A stretch of 64,000 bases of DNA from Leifsonia aquatica (GTDB lineage: Bacteria; Actinomycetota; Actinomycetes; Actinomycetales; Microbacteriaceae), in NCBI RefSeq assembly GCF_014190775.1, contig NZ_JACHVP010000001.1, positions 558,001-622,000 of the forward strand. Reading direction: 5' to 3'. Under the pieces are notes generated by a model that saw only the letters and a list, made by a program, of their open reading frames with translations, was not told the DNA's origin and made no database searches. Made by a program: the position numbers and the translations under genes. Of this stretch, positions 27,201 through 38,317 are shown one piece after another. Positions within the stretch are counted from its first letter, which is position 1, and each line of letters opens with the position of its first letter.

Positions 27201-27917
27201 ATGGCACCCATCTACGACTGCTCGGTCGACTCCGAGCTCCTCTCCGGCATGCGTCTGGCCCGCTCGGCCATCGGACGCGGCGAACTCGTCGTCATCCCCA
27301 CCGACACGGTCTACGGCGTCGCCGCCGACGCGTTCTCGCCCGCCGCGGTGCAGCGGCTCCTCGACGCGAAGGGCCGCGGCCGTCAGTCGCCGCCGCCCGT
27401 GCTCGTGCCCGGCATCCCGACGCTTGCCGCGCTGGCGGAGTCCGTGCCGCCCGAGGTCGACGCCCTCGTGAAGGCCTTCTGGCCGGGCGGGCTGACCATC
27501 GTCCTGCCCGCCGCCCCCTCCCTGGTCTGGGACCTGGGGGAGACCCGTGGCACCGTCGCCCTGCGCATGCCGCAGGACACGATCGCCCTCGAACTCCTGT
27601 CGGAGACCGGGCCGCTCGCCGTCTCCTCCGCCAACCTGACGGGTCGTCCCGCCGCCCGCACCGCAGCGGAGGCGGAGGCCATGCTCGGCGACTCGATCTC
27701 CGTCTACCTCGACGGGGGAGAGGCGGGAGCCTCCTACGAGCGCGTCGAGGGCAAGGACTCCTCGTCGACCATCGTCGACGCCACCGCCCTCGCCTCGGGC
27801 GCCGGCAAGCTGCGCATCCTGCGCCACGGCGTCATCTCGGCCGAGCAGCTGCGCGACGTCGTCGGCGACGCCCTCGAGCCGGACGACGCGCCGGCGCAGA
27901 CCGCCACGGACAGCTGA
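27201..27917 (+). CDS. tsaC: L-threonylcarbamoyladenylate synthase
   Basis: This 238-residue YrdC/Sua5-domain enzyme makes threonylcarbamoyl-AMP from threonine, bicarbonate and ATP for the t6A37 tRNA modification. VVIPTDTVYGVAADA is the family signature, and KAFWPGGLTIVLP and SSANLTGRPAA are conserved. It lacks the C-terminal Sua5 domain, so it is TsaC-like. An in-frame ATG at 27189 is possible; 27201 is preferred because TATCAT at 27185-27190 looks like the -10 box. wecA follows 4 nt after the stop, as in other actinobacteria. Confidence 0.9.
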   Translation: MAPIYDCSVDSELLSGMRLARSAIGRGELVVIPTDTVYGVAADAFSPAAVQRLLDAKGRGRQSPPPVLVPGIPTLAALAESVPPEVDALVKAFWPGGLTIVLPAAPSLVWDLGETRGTVALRMPQDTIALELLSETGPLAVSSANLTGRPAARTAAEAEAMLGDSISVYLDGGEAGASYERVEGKDSSSTIVDATALASGAGKLRILRHGVISAEQLRDVVGDALEPDDAPAQTATDS

Positions 27918-27921
27918 TCCC

Positions 27922-29190
27922 GTGATCCTCCTCCTCGCCCTCGCGCTGATCTCGGCGGTCATCACCTTCGGGATGTCGCTCGTCGTCTACAAGCTGAGCC
28001 TCAAGTACCGGCTGTACCCCAAGATCCGCGAGCGCGACGTGCACACCCGTCCGACGCCGCGACTCGGCGGGATCGCGATGTTCCTGGGCATCATCGTCGC
28101 CTTCGGCGTCTCGTGGCTGCTCTCGAGCCAGTTCGGCGTGCTGTCGCTGATCTTCTCGGACAGCGGGCCGATCCTGGCCATCCTCGGCGCCAGCCTCCTG
28201 ATCGTCGTCATCGGTGTCGCCGACGACATCTGGGACCTGGACTGGATGACCAAGCTGGCCGGCCAGTTCGTCGCGGCCGGACTCATCGGCTGGCTGGGCG
28301 GGGTGCAGATCCTGTCGCTGCCGATCGGCGGCCTCACCGTCGGCTCGCCGATCATGAGCATTGTCATCACGCTGTTCGCGATCGTCCTGGTGATGAACGC
28401 GATCAACTTCATCGACGGCCTGGACGGCCTGGTCGCAGGCGTCGCCCTGATCGCCAACGGCACGTTCCTCATCTACACGTACCTGCTGCAGCGCGAGATC
28501 AGCCCGCAGAACTACTTCAGCCTGGCGGGCGTGATCGCGGCCATCCTGGTGGGCGCCTGCGCCGGGTTCCTGCCGCTCAACTGGCACCCCGCGAAGATGT
28601 TCATGGGCGATGCGGGTGCGCTGCTGGTCGGTCTGCTGATGGCGACGTCGGCCATCTCGGTGACCGGGACCATCAATCCGGAGACGCTGCAGACCCTCGG
28701 CAAGTCCTCGCTCGTGCCGGCGTTCATCCCGATCATCCTGCCGTTCGCGGTGCTGATCGTGCCGCTGCTCGATTTCGGGCTGGCGGTCGTCCGCCGCCTC
28801 CGAGCGGGGAAGTCCCCGTTCAGCGCCGACCGCAAACACCTCCACCACCGGCTGCTCGACATGGGGCACTCGCACCTGCACGCCGTGCTGATCTTCTACG
28901 CGTGGACCGCGGTCGTCGCGATCGGCTCCCTCCTCTTCTTCTTCGACCCGTACTGGATCGCGATCGTCTTCCTCGCCATCGGCCTCGTCGTGTGCACCGT
29001 GTTCACCCTCGCGCCGCTCAGCCGTCGCAAGCTCACCGAAGCGGCCGCCGAGCTCGCGCCTGCCGGCACCGAGGAGGCCGCCGAGACGGCCCGGTACGAC
29101 CAGCTCGACGCCGCCAGCGAGCGGCACCCCTACTCCGACCCGACGCCGGCCGTCGGGCCACCCGCCCCCACCCACGAGGAGTCACGATGA
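27922..29190 (+). CDS. wecA: WecA/MraY-type undecaprenyl-phosphate glycosyl-1-phosphate transferase
   Basis: This 422-residue polytopic membrane enzyme transfers a sugar-1-phosphate (commonly GlcNAc-1-P) to a polyprenyl phosphate carrier to start cell-wall glycan synthesis. About eleven hydrophobic segments are seen. Catalytic motifs are RPTPRLGG, ADDIWDLDW, NFIDGLDGL, FMGDAGAL and the HLHHRL loop. A disordered C-terminal tail of about 60 residues, Ala/Glu/Pro-rich, is extra. The start is GTG 27922. It overlaps the atpI-like gene by 4 nt, coupling envelope and ATP synthase genes. Confidence 0.9.
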   Translation: MILLLALALISAVITFGMSLVVYKLSLKYRLYPKIRERDVHTRPTPRLGGIAMFLGIIVAFGVSWLLSSQFGVLSLIFSDSGPILAILGASLLIVVIGVADDIWDLDWMTKLAGQFVAAGLIGWLGGVQILSLPIGGLTVGSPIMSIVITLFAIVLVMNAINFIDGLDGLVAGVALIANGTFLIYTYLLQREISPQNYFSLAGVIAAILVGACAGFLPLNWHPAKMFMGDAGALLVGLLMATSAISVTGTINPETLQTLGKSSLVPAFIPIILPFAVLIVPLLDFGLAVVRRLRAGKSPFSADRKHLHHRLLDMGHSHLHAVLIFYAWTAVVAIGSLLFFFDPYWIAIVFLAIGLVVCTVFTLAPLSRRKLTEAAAELAPAGTEEAAETARYDQLDAASERHPYSDPTPAVGPPAPTHEESR

Positions 29191-29681
29191 CCGCCCCCCA
29201 GGACGGCGCCCCCACGCCCCAGCCGACCGGCCCGCCCGCGCAGCCCACCTCCACGCCCGTCCTCAAGGACGTCCTCAAGTACGGGCTCATCCTCGCGCTG
29301 GTGATCGCCGTCGTCGGTGCGCTCCTCGGCGGGATCTTCGCCGGGTGGATCGGAGTGACGAGCGCCCTCATCGGCACCGTCATCGCCGCGGTCTTCCTCA
29401 GCATCACCGCGCTCAGCATCCTGATCGCCAACCGCTTCATCGGCTCCGACCTCTTCGTCGGCCTGTTCTTCGGGATCGTGCTGGGCGGCTGGATCGTCAA
29501 GTTCGTGCTGTTCCTCGTGCTCGCCATCCTGCTGCGCGATCAGCCGTGGATCAACCCGACCGTGCTCTTCCTGAGCCTCATCGCGGGTGTCATCGGCTCC
29601 CTCGTGGTGGACATGATCGTGGTGTTCCGGTCGCGGGTGCCCTACGTCAGCGACGTGTCGCTGCCGGGTGAGAAGCGCTGA
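29187..29681 (+). CDS. AtpI-like membrane protein
   Basis: This 164-residue protein has a Pro/Gln/Thr-rich N-terminus and four hydrophobic segments from about residue 30. The second pair is centred on LFVGLFFGIVLGGWIVKFVLFLVLAIL. Its position directly before atpB matches the AtpI protein that assists c-ring assembly or Mg2+ supply, although sequence conservation in AtpI is weak. GAGGAG precedes the ATG, and the ATG overlaps the wecA stop. A 173-bp spacer follows before atpB. Confidence 0.75.
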   Translation: MTAPQDGAPTPQPTGPPAQPTSTPVLKDVLKYGLILALVIAVVGALLGGIFAGWIGVTSALIGTVIAAVFLSITALSILIANRFIGSDLFVGLFFGIVLGGWIVKFVLFLVLAILLRDQPWINPTVLFLSLIAGVIGSLVVDMIVVFRSRVPYVSDVSLPGEKR

Positions 29682-29828
29682 GCCGTATCCGATTCGTTAC
29701 GCTGCGAAAACTCTTGTAGAGTTGTCAGTGATCCCCCACCCGAACGCGCTCACCTGCTCCACTTGCGCATCTTTTCGGGTGTCCACTTGTTCGTCGTCGC
29801 GAGGGCTTTCAGCTCGACGCCCCGAAAC

Positions 29829-29842
29829 AGGAGATAGCGCTG
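29829..29842 (+). promoter_or_regulatory. Shine-Dalgarno and possible CTG start of atpB
   Basis: AGGAG at 29829-29833 is 6 nt from an in-frame CTG at 29840-29842 but 21 nt from the GTG at 29855. If this is the atpB ribosome-binding site, translation would begin at CTG and add the five residues LLANA. The upstream spacer from 29682 holds no gene. Confidence 0.4.
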
Positions 29843-29854
29843 TTAGCTAACGCT

Positions 29855-30652
29855 GTGAACCTGCTGGTCCAGGCCGCAAGCTCCGATGATGGTAGCTTCC
29901 ACGGTCCCTCGATCAACGAGTTCTTCCCACCGACCCTGTTCACCATCGGCGGACTCGAGTTCAACCGCATCATCGTGGTTCGGCTCATCGCCCTGCTCGC
30001 CCTGATCCTGGTCTTCTGGCTCGGGACGCGCAAGATGCGTCTCATCCCCGGACGCTTCCAGTCCGTGGTCGAGATGGGGCTGGACTTCGTCCGAGTCAAC
30101 GTCGCCGAAGACCTGCTGGGCAAGAAGGACGGCCGCCGGTTCCTCCCGCTGCTGACCACCATCTTCTTCATGGTGCTGTTCTTCAACCTGACGGGCATCA
30201 TCCCGTTCCTCAACATCGCGGGCACATCGGTCATCGCGCTGCCCCTGCTGCTGGCGATCGTGGCGTACATCGCGTTCATCTACGCCGGTGTCAAGAAGAG
30301 CCCCAAGAACTTCTTCAAGAACGCGCTCTTCCCGCCCGGCGTGCCGTGGTTCCTCTACATCATCGTGACGCCGATCGAGTTCGTCTCGACGTTCATCCTG
30401 CGCCCGGTGACGCTCACGCTCCGACTCCTGATGAACATGGTGGTCGGGCACCTTCTGCTGGTCCTGTTCTTCACGGCCACCTCGTTCTTCTTCTTCACCG
30501 CCGGCAGCTGGTGGTCGCTCTTCGGGATCGGCACCTTCGCCTTCGGCTTCGTCTTCACCCTGTTCGAGATCCTGGTCGCAGTCCTGCAGGCCTACGTCTT
30601 CGCACTGCTCACCGCTGTCTACATTCAGCTCGCAGTCGCCGAGGAACACTAA
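29855..30652 (+). CDS. atpB: F0F1 ATP synthase subunit a
   Basis: This 265-residue membrane stator subunit provides the proton half-channels next to the c-ring. Several hydrophobic helices are present. The essential arginine lies in RPVTLTLRLLMNMVVGH, and the C-terminal helix carries LQAYVFALLTAVYIQLA. It starts the eight-gene atpBEFHAGDC operon. The GTG at 29855 is a conservative start; a CTG at 29840 is better spaced from the only Shine-Dalgarno sequence. Confidence 0.96.
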   Translation: MNLLVQAASSDDGSFHGPSINEFFPPTLFTIGGLEFNRIIVVRLIALLALILVFWLGTRKMRLIPGRFQSVVEMGLDFVRVNVAEDLLGKKDGRRFLPLLTTIFFMVLFFNLTGIIPFLNIAGTSVIALPLLLAIVAYIAFIYAGVKKSPKNFFKNALFPPGVPWFLYIIVTPIEFVSTFILRPVTLTLRLLMNMVVGHLLLVLFFTATSFFFFTAGSWWSLFGIGTFAFGFVFTLFEILVAVLQAYVFALLTAVYIQLAVAEEH

Positions 30653-30925
<273 letters not shown>

Positions 30926-30957
30926 TCCTCTTTATCCCTCGTCAATAAGGAGGAAAG

Positions 30958-31512
30958 ATGCTCAGGAGCGTCGTGATCGCGGCCTCGGAGGCGGAACACA
31001 ACCCGCTGTTTCCCGAGTGGCCGGACATCATCGGCTCGCTGATCTGCTTCATCATCATCCTGTTCTTCTTCTGGAAGCTCGTGCTTCCGCGCATGAAGAA
31101 GCTGCTCGATGAGCGTGCTGAGGCGATCGAGGGCAACATCGCGAAGGCCGACGAGGCCCAGCACAAGGCGGAGGCGCTGCTCGAGGAGTACACCGCGCAG
31201 CTCGCCGACGCCCGCGCCGAGGCCGCGAAGATCCGCGAGACCGCCCGTACGGACGGACAGAAGATCGTCGCAGAGGCCAAGGACAACGCGACGGCCGAGG
31301 CCGCCCGCGTCACCGCCACCGCGCAGGCGCAGATCGAGGCGGAGCGCCAGGGCGCTCTCGTGTCGCTGCGCAGCGAGGTCGGCTCCCTCGCGATCGACCT
31401 CGCCTCCGGCGTGGTCGGCGAGGCGCTCACCGACGACAAGAAGTCGCAGGCGATCGTCGACCGCTTCCTGGCGGACCTCGAGGCCGGCGAGAAGGCAGGA
31501 TCGAGCAAGTAA
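30958..31512 (+). CDS. atpF: F0F1 ATP synthase subunit b
   Basis: This 184-residue peripheral stalk subunit has one N-terminal membrane helix (about residues 22-44, IIGSLICFIIILFFFWKLVLP). A long charged, Ala/Glu-rich coiled coil then reaches up to F1. AAGGAGG precedes the ATG at 30958. The stop and the atpH start share one base (TAATG). Confidence 0.96.
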   Translation: MLRSVVIAASEAEHNPLFPEWPDIIGSLICFIIILFFFWKLVLPRMKKLLDERAEAIEGNIAKADEAQHKAEALLEEYTAQLADARAEAAKIRETARTDGQKIVAEAKDNATAEAARVTATAQAQIEAERQGALVSLRSEVGSLAIDLASGVVGEALTDDKKSQAIVDRFLADLEAGEKAGSSK

Positions 31513-32303
31513 TGGGAAGCGCCACCAGAGAAGCATTGGCCCGGTCCGTGTCGGCTCTCGCCGGCCTGGGATCCAAGGCCGATCTGGCGACGGCCGAGGA
31601 CCTGTTCGCCGCAGGACGAGTCGTCGCCGACTCCGCCCAGCTCCGAGCGGTCCTCAGCGACCCCTCGGCCGACGCCGCCGGCAAGACCGCGCTCGTGAAG
31701 CGCGTGTTCGGCTCGCTCTCCGCTCCGGCGGTCGAGCTGCTGGTGTCGGTCGCCTCCGGGCGCTGGTCCGGTCATGACGACCTGCTCGACGCGATCGAGG
31801 AGCTCGGCATCCGCTCCATCGCCGCCTCGGCACCGCGCAACCTCGACATCGCGGCCGAGCTGCTCGCCTTCGGAGGCGCCGTGACCTCCGATGCGCAGCT
31901 CGAGCTCGCGCTGCGGAGCAAGCTCGCGGCGCCGGAGGCGAAGGCGGACCTCGTGTCGCGCCTGCTCGACGGCAAGGCGTCGGCTCAGACCGTCGCGATC
32001 GTGCGCCAGCTGACGCTGCAGCCCCGTGGCCGCAGCATCCGCGAGTCGCTCCGTTCCGCGGCGCGGACGGTCGCGGCACAGGACGGCCAGACGATCGCCA
32101 CGGTCGTGACCGCGGCGGCCCTGCCCGACGCGCAGGTCGAGCGCCTGCGTGCCAGCCTCGCCGCGCGGTACGGCGACCTCAAGCTCAACCAGGTCGTCGA
32201 CCCGACGATCATCGGAGGGCTGCGCGTGCAGATCGGCGACGACGTCATCGACGGCAGCATCGCCTCGCGCCTCTCCGAACTTCGACTTCAGCTGGCGGGC
32301 TGA
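31512..32303 (+). CDS. atpH: F0F1 ATP synthase subunit delta
   Basis: This 263-residue delta (OSCP) subunit joins the peripheral stalk to the top of F1. An N-terminal helical bundle ([18 protein letters not shown]) and the C-terminal signature [28 protein letters not shown] are present. It is about 80 residues longer than the E. coli protein, which is usual in actinobacteria. Its ATG overlaps the atpF stop. Confidence 0.95.
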   Translation: MGSATREALARSVSALAGLGSKADLATAEDLFAAGRVVADSAQLRAVLSDPSADAAGKTALVKRVFGSLSAPAVELLVSVASGRWSGHDDLLDAIEELGIRSIAASAPRNLDIAAELLAFGGAVTSDAQLELALRSKLAAPEAKADLVSRLLDGKASAQTVAIVRQLTLQPRGRSIRESLRSAARTVAAQDGQTIATVVTAAALPDAQVERLRASLAARYGDLKLNQVVDPTIIGGLRVQIGDDVIDGSIASRLSELRLQLAG

Positions 32304-32341
32304 CCGCCCTCTATACGAGAAACCCAGGTAGGGAACTAACG

Positions 32342-33979
32342 ATGGCAGACATTCAGATCAGCCCCGACGAGATCCGGGATGCGCTCAAGGAGTTCGTCTC
32401 GAACTACGAGCCGGCGCAGGCAGGCACCACCGAGGTCGGACACGTCCTGGACGCGTCCGACGGCATCGCGCACGTCGAGGGACTCCCCGGCGTGATGGCC
32501 AACGAGCTCATCCGCTTCTCGAACGGCACCCTGGGCCTCGCCCAGAACCTGGACGAGAACGAGATCGGCGTCGTCGTGCTCGGCGAGTTCGACGGCATCG
32601 TCGAGGGCATGGAGGTGACCCGCACCGGCGAGGTCCTCTCCGTCCCCGTCGGCGACGGCTACCTCGGCCGCGTCGTGGACCCGCTCGGCAACCCGATCGA
32701 CGGCCTCGGCGACATCGCGTCCGAGGGCCGCCGCGAGCTCGAGCTCCAGGCCCCCGGCGTCATGCAGCGCAAGTCGGTGCACGAGCCCCTCCAGACCGGC
32801 ATCAAGGCGATCGACGCAATGATCCCCGTCGGCCGCGGTCAGCGTCAGCTGATCATCGGCGACCGCCAGACGGGTAAGACGGCGATCGCGATCGACACGA
32901 TCATCAACCAGAAGGCCAACTGGGAGTCGGGCGACGTCAACAAGCAGGTGCGCTGCATCTACGTCGCCATCGGCCAGAAGGGCTCGACCATCGCCTCGGT
33001 GAAGGGCGCGCTCGAGGACGCCGGCGCGATGGAGTACACCACCATCGTCGCGGCTCCCGCCTCCGACCCGGCCGGCTTCAAGTACCTCGCCCCCTACACC
33101 GGCTCGGCCATCGGCCAGCACTGGATGTACGGCGGCAAGCACGTCCTGATCATCTTCGACGACCTGTCGAAGCAGGCCGAGGCCTACCGCGCCGTGTCCC
33201 TCCTCCTCCGCCGTCCGCCGGGACGCGAGGCCTACCCGGGTGACGTCTTCTACCTGCACTCCCGTCTGCTGGAGCGTTGCGCCAAGCTCTCCGACGAGCT
33301 GGGCGCCGGATCGATGACCGGTCTGCCGATCATCGAGACGAAGGCGAACGACGTCTCCGCGTACATCCCGACCAACGTGATCTCGATCACCGACGGCCAG
33401 ATCTTCCTCCAGTCGGACCTCTTCAACGCCAACCAGCGCCCCGCCGTGGACGTCGGTATCTCGGTCTCCCGAGTCGGCGGCGACGCGCAGGTCAAGTCGA
33501 TCAAGAAGGTCTCCGGCACGCTCAAGCTCGAGCTCGCCCAGTACCGCTCGCTCGAGGCCTTCGCGATGTTCGCGTCCGACCTCGACGCGGCCAGCCGCCG
33601 TCAGCTCGCCCGTGGCGCGCGCCTCACCGAGCTGCTCAAGCAGCCGCAGTACTCGCCGTACCCGGTGGAGGAGCAGGTCGTCTCGATCTGGGCCGGCACC
33701 AACGGCAAGCTGGACGAGGTCGCCGTCGAGGACGTTCTGCGCTTCGAGGCCGAGCTGCTCGACCACCTGCGCCGCAACACCGACATCCTCGGCACGCTCC
33801 GCGAGACCAACGTGCTCGACGACGCGACCGTGGAGAAGCTCGGCGCCGAGGTCGACAAGTTCAAGCTCGAGTTCCAGACCGGCGAGGGCAAGCCGCTCGC
33901 CTCGGTCGGCCGCGAGGAGTTCGAGGCCATCGCGGAAGAGGACGTCGACCAGGAGCGCATCGTCAAGGCGAAGCGCTGA
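32342..33979 (+). CDS. atpA: F0F1 ATP synthase subunit alpha
   Basis: This 545-residue non-catalytic nucleotide-binding subunit of F1 has its P-loop at [10 protein letters not shown] near residues 178-187, then [16 protein letters not shown] Walker B sequence ([16 protein letters not shown]) and the signature [16 protein letters not shown]-terminal acidic/lysine-rich extension is typical of actinobacteria. It starts 38 nt after atpH, with TAGGGA as a weak ribosome-binding sequence. Confidence 0.98.
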   Translation: MADIQISPDEIRDALKEFVSNYEPAQAGTTEVGHVLDASDGIAHVEGLPGVMANELIRFSNGTLGLAQNLDENEIGVVVLGEFDGIVEGMEVTRTGEVLSVPVGDGYLGRVVDPLGNPIDGLGDIASEGRRELELQAPGVMQRKSVHEPLQTGIKAIDAMIPVGRGQRQLIIGDRQTGKTAIAIDTIINQKANWESGDVNKQVRCIYVAIGQKGSTIASVKGALEDAGAMEYTTIVAAPASDPAGFKYLAPYTGSAIGQHWMYGGKHVLIIFDDLSKQAEAYRAVSLLLRRPPGREAYPGDVFYLHSRLLERCAKLSDELGAGSMTGLPIIETKANDVSAYIPTNVISITDGQIFLQSDLFNANQRPAVDVGISVSRVGGDAQVKSIKKVSGTLKLELAQYRSLEAFAMFASDLDAASRRQLARGARLTELLKQPQYSPYPVEEQVVSIWAGTNGKLDEVAVEDVLRFEAELLDHLRRNTDILGTLRETNVLDDATVEKLGAEVDKFKLEFQTGEGKPLASVGREEFEAIAEEDVDQERIVKAKR

Positions 33980-34012
33980 TCCACCGCGATCAGTTAGGTA
34001 CTTAGGAGACAC

Positions 34013-36416
<2,404 letters not shown>

Positions 36417-36418
36417 TC

Positions 36419-36679
36419 ATGGCTGTCCTCAACGTGAGCGTCGTCGCCGCGGACCACGAGGTGTGGTCCGGTGAGGCGAGCATGGTCGTGGCACGGACCG
36501 TGGAGGGGCAGATCGGTATCCTGCCCGGCCACGAGCCGCTGCTCGCCATCCTCGCCACCGGCGAGGTGCGCGTCACCCTGAACGGTGGGGAGTCCATCTC
36601 GGCGCAGGCCGACGACGGCTTCCTCTCCGTGGAGAACAACACGGTCACCATCGTGGCCCGTCAGGCCGAGCTGGTCTGA
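36419..36679 (+). CDS. atpC: F0F1 ATP synthase subunit epsilon
   Basis: This 86-residue protein has the N-terminal beta-sandwich of epsilon: LNVSVVAADHEVWSGEASMV, GQIGILPGHEPLLAIL and a final VTIVARQAELV. It is short because the C-terminal two-helix inhibitory domain is absent, a known feature in many actinobacteria, so epsilon-mediated self-inhibition is expected to be weak. ATG 36419 gives the normal N-terminus. The kinase gene starts 2 nt after the stop. Confidence 0.95.
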   Translation: MAVLNVSVVAADHEVWSGEASMVVARTVEGQIGILPGHEPLLAILATGEVRVTLNGGESISAQADDGFLSVENNTVTIVARQAELV

Positions 36680-36680
36680 C

Positions 36681-37286
36681 ATGTCCGACCAGGCAGCCCC
36701 GCTCGACCGCCAGTTCGGTGACGTCCGCGTCCCCGTGCTGGTGGTGATGGCGGGGCTGCCCGGTTCCGGCAAATCCACGATCGGGGAGATCACGGCGGGG
36801 CGCATCGGCGCAACCCTGATCTCGGTCGACCCGATCGAGGTGTCGATCCTGCGTGCCGGGATCGACTCCGATCAGCCCACCGGGCTCGCCGCGTATCTCG
36901 TAGCGGAGACCCTGGCGGAGCAGGTGCTCGTCTCCGGCCGGTCCGTCGTCGTCGACGCGGTCAACGCAGTCGAGCCGGCGCGTCTGCAGTGGCGCGACCT
37001 CGCGGAGCGCTGCGGCGTGCGGCTGAACGTCGTCGAGACCGTCTGCTCCGACGACGAACTGCACCGCGACCGCCTCGGCAAGCGCGACGTCCCCATCTCG
37101 GGCCATGCCGTCGAGCAGAGCATCGAGGAGTACGACGAGTGGAGGGGCGCCGCTGCGGCGCCCGCTGGGCCAGAACGTCGAGGCGGCGATCGCCTTCGTG
37201 GAGCGCTAGGGTGCTCATCCTCCTTCCGCCCTCCGAGACGAAGAGGGACGGGGGTTCCGGCGCGCCTCTCGATCTCGATGCGCTGA
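36681..37286 (+). CDS. P-loop kinase (AAA_33/zeta-like), C-terminus frameshifted
   Basis: This kinase-like protein has Walker A MAGLPGSGKST near residues 19-29 and a YDEW motif near residue 150, typical of small AAA_33 kinases. After WRGA (about 37148) the frame becomes Pro/Arg/Gly-rich and runs 76 nt into yaaA to TGA 37286. In the +1 frame the same DNA reads LRRPLGQNVEAAIAFVER and stops at TAG 37207-37209, 1 nt before the yaaA start. That is the family-like ending, so a 1-base insertion or a deletion not divisible by three lies near 37149-37153. The gene may be damaged, or this may be a sequencing error. Confidence 0.7.
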   Translation: MSDQAAPLDRQFGDVRVPVLVVMAGLPGSGKSTIGEITAGRIGATLISVDPIEVSILRAGIDSDQPTGLAAYLVAETLAEQVLVSGRSVVVDAVNAVEPARLQWRDLAERCGVRLNVVETVCSDDELHRDRLGKRDVPISGHAVEQSIEEYDEWRGAAAAPAGPERRGGDRLRGALGCSSSFRPPRRRGTGVPARLSISMR

Positions 37287-38029
37287 GCTTCCCCGCGCTC
37301 GCACCCGTCCGCCGCGAGATCATCGATGCGGTCCTGGCACTCTCCGCTGATCGCGACACCGCGGTGCGTGCGCTCAAGCTGGGCCCGAAGCAGGCGGGGG
37401 AGGTCGACCGCAATCGCGCGATCCTCACGTCGCCGACGATGCCGGCGCTCCACCGCTACACCGGCGTGCTCTACGACGCTCTCTCGCCCGAGACGCTGTC
37501 TCCGGAGGCCGAACGCTTCGCCGCGTCGACCGTCGCCGTGAAGTCGGCGCTGCTCGGCTTCGTCGGTGCGGCCGACCTCATCCCGGCCTATCGGCTGTCG
37601 TTCGATTCGCGGCTCTCGCTCGAGCGCGGGGTGCCGTCGCTCAAGAAGCGGTGGGCGCCCGCCTCCGGCGCCGCTCTGCAGGAGCATGGCGGCCTCATCC
37701 TCGACCTGCGGTCGGAAGGATATGCCGCACTCGGTCCCATCCCGAGGCGCGACGGTGCGCACTACGTGCGCGTGCTGGCGCGGGACGAGAGCGGGAACGT
37801 GCGCGCCCTCAATCACTTCAACAAGCAGGCCAAGGGGCTGCTCACGCGCGCTCTGGTGGAGGCCGGCGTCGACTTCGCCACGACCGCGGAACTGCTCGAC
37901 TGGGCGGCGTCCGAGCGATACGAACTGACCGAGACCACGGACGGCTCGGGGGACCTCGAGCTGGTGGTGCCCGAGGTCGCAGGTTCGCCGGGAAAGCTCA
38001 TGGCCGTCCTGCGCACGGCAGGCGCCTGA
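37211..38029 (+). CDS. yaaA: Peroxide stress protein YaaA family
   Basis: This 272-residue protein of the YaaA/DUF328 family starts LILLPPSETKRDGG and has RALKLGPKQ, ALHRYTGVLYDAL, LSLKKRW-like segments (GVPSLKKRW), LILDLRSEGYAAL and FNKQAKGLL. E. coli YaaA limits intracellular iron and DNA damage in peroxide stress and binds DNA. The GTG at 37211 gives the exact family N-terminus and sits 1 nt after the reconstructed stop of the kinase gene, indicating co-transcription. Confidence 0.88.
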   Translation: MLILLPPSETKRDGGSGAPLDLDALSFPALAPVRREIIDAVLALSADRDTAVRALKLGPKQAGEVDRNRAILTSPTMPALHRYTGVLYDALSPETLSPEAERFAASTVAVKSALLGFVGAADLIPAYRLSFDSRLSLERGVPSLKKRWAPASGAALQEHGGLILDLRSEGYAALGPIPRRDGAHYVRVLARDESGNVRALNHFNKQAKGLLTRALVEAGVDFATTAELLDWAASERYELTETTDGSGDLELVVPEVAGSPGKLMAVLRTAGA

Positions 38030-38091
38030 CGATTTCGCTCGTGCGGAGCATTTTCCTCTTGCATCGACGCAAAAGTGAGATAAGCTCACAA

Positions 38092-38310
38092 CAAGCGAGA
38101 GGGTCCTCCAAGACCCGAGAAGCGGGACGCCGCGGGGGTGTCAGCGCGACTCGCAGAATAGTCGGGCCGACGAAGCTCTCGACGTGTCATCCCACGTCGA
38201 CGTCGGGGTCGTGTGTGAGGGAGCGGAGAGCCGCGTGCGGTCGGGCACGAGCGGACGCTCCCATCGCCAGCGAGAACGATCCCATCGACAGAGTGTCGGC
38301 CCGACTTTTC
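38092..38310 (+). ncRNA. Candidate structured non-coding RNA
   Basis: No gene fits the 288 nt between yaaA and tag. A promoter-like TTGCAT (38059-38064), 16 nt, TAAGCT (38081-38086) predicts a start near 38092. Hairpin GGGTC/GACCC lies at 38101-38116. A perfect 12-bp long-range stem joins AGTCGGGCCGAC (38160-38171) to GTCGGCCCGACT (38295-38306), followed by a short T-run. Inside are an 8-bp hairpin (38179-38186 with 38193-38200), a 7-bp stem (38219-38225 with 38256-38262) and a CGAT/ATCG mini-hairpin. The result is a closed multibranch fold. It does not show the conserved sequences of tmRNA, RNase P RNA, SRP RNA or the C-rich loops of 6C RNA. Confidence 0.5.
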
Positions 38311-38317
38311 GTTGCGC

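Noticed and set aside
36989..37210. An N-terminal extension of YaaA starting within the kinase gene
   Set aside because: The extension is Arg-rich and overlaps the kinase; the YaaA family begins at LILLPPSETK, encoded from the GTG at 37211.
38160..38306. The 12-bp stem as a simple terminator for yaaA or tag
   Set aside because: The arms are more than 120 nt apart and enclose further hairpins, so a multibranched RNA explains them better than a terminator.
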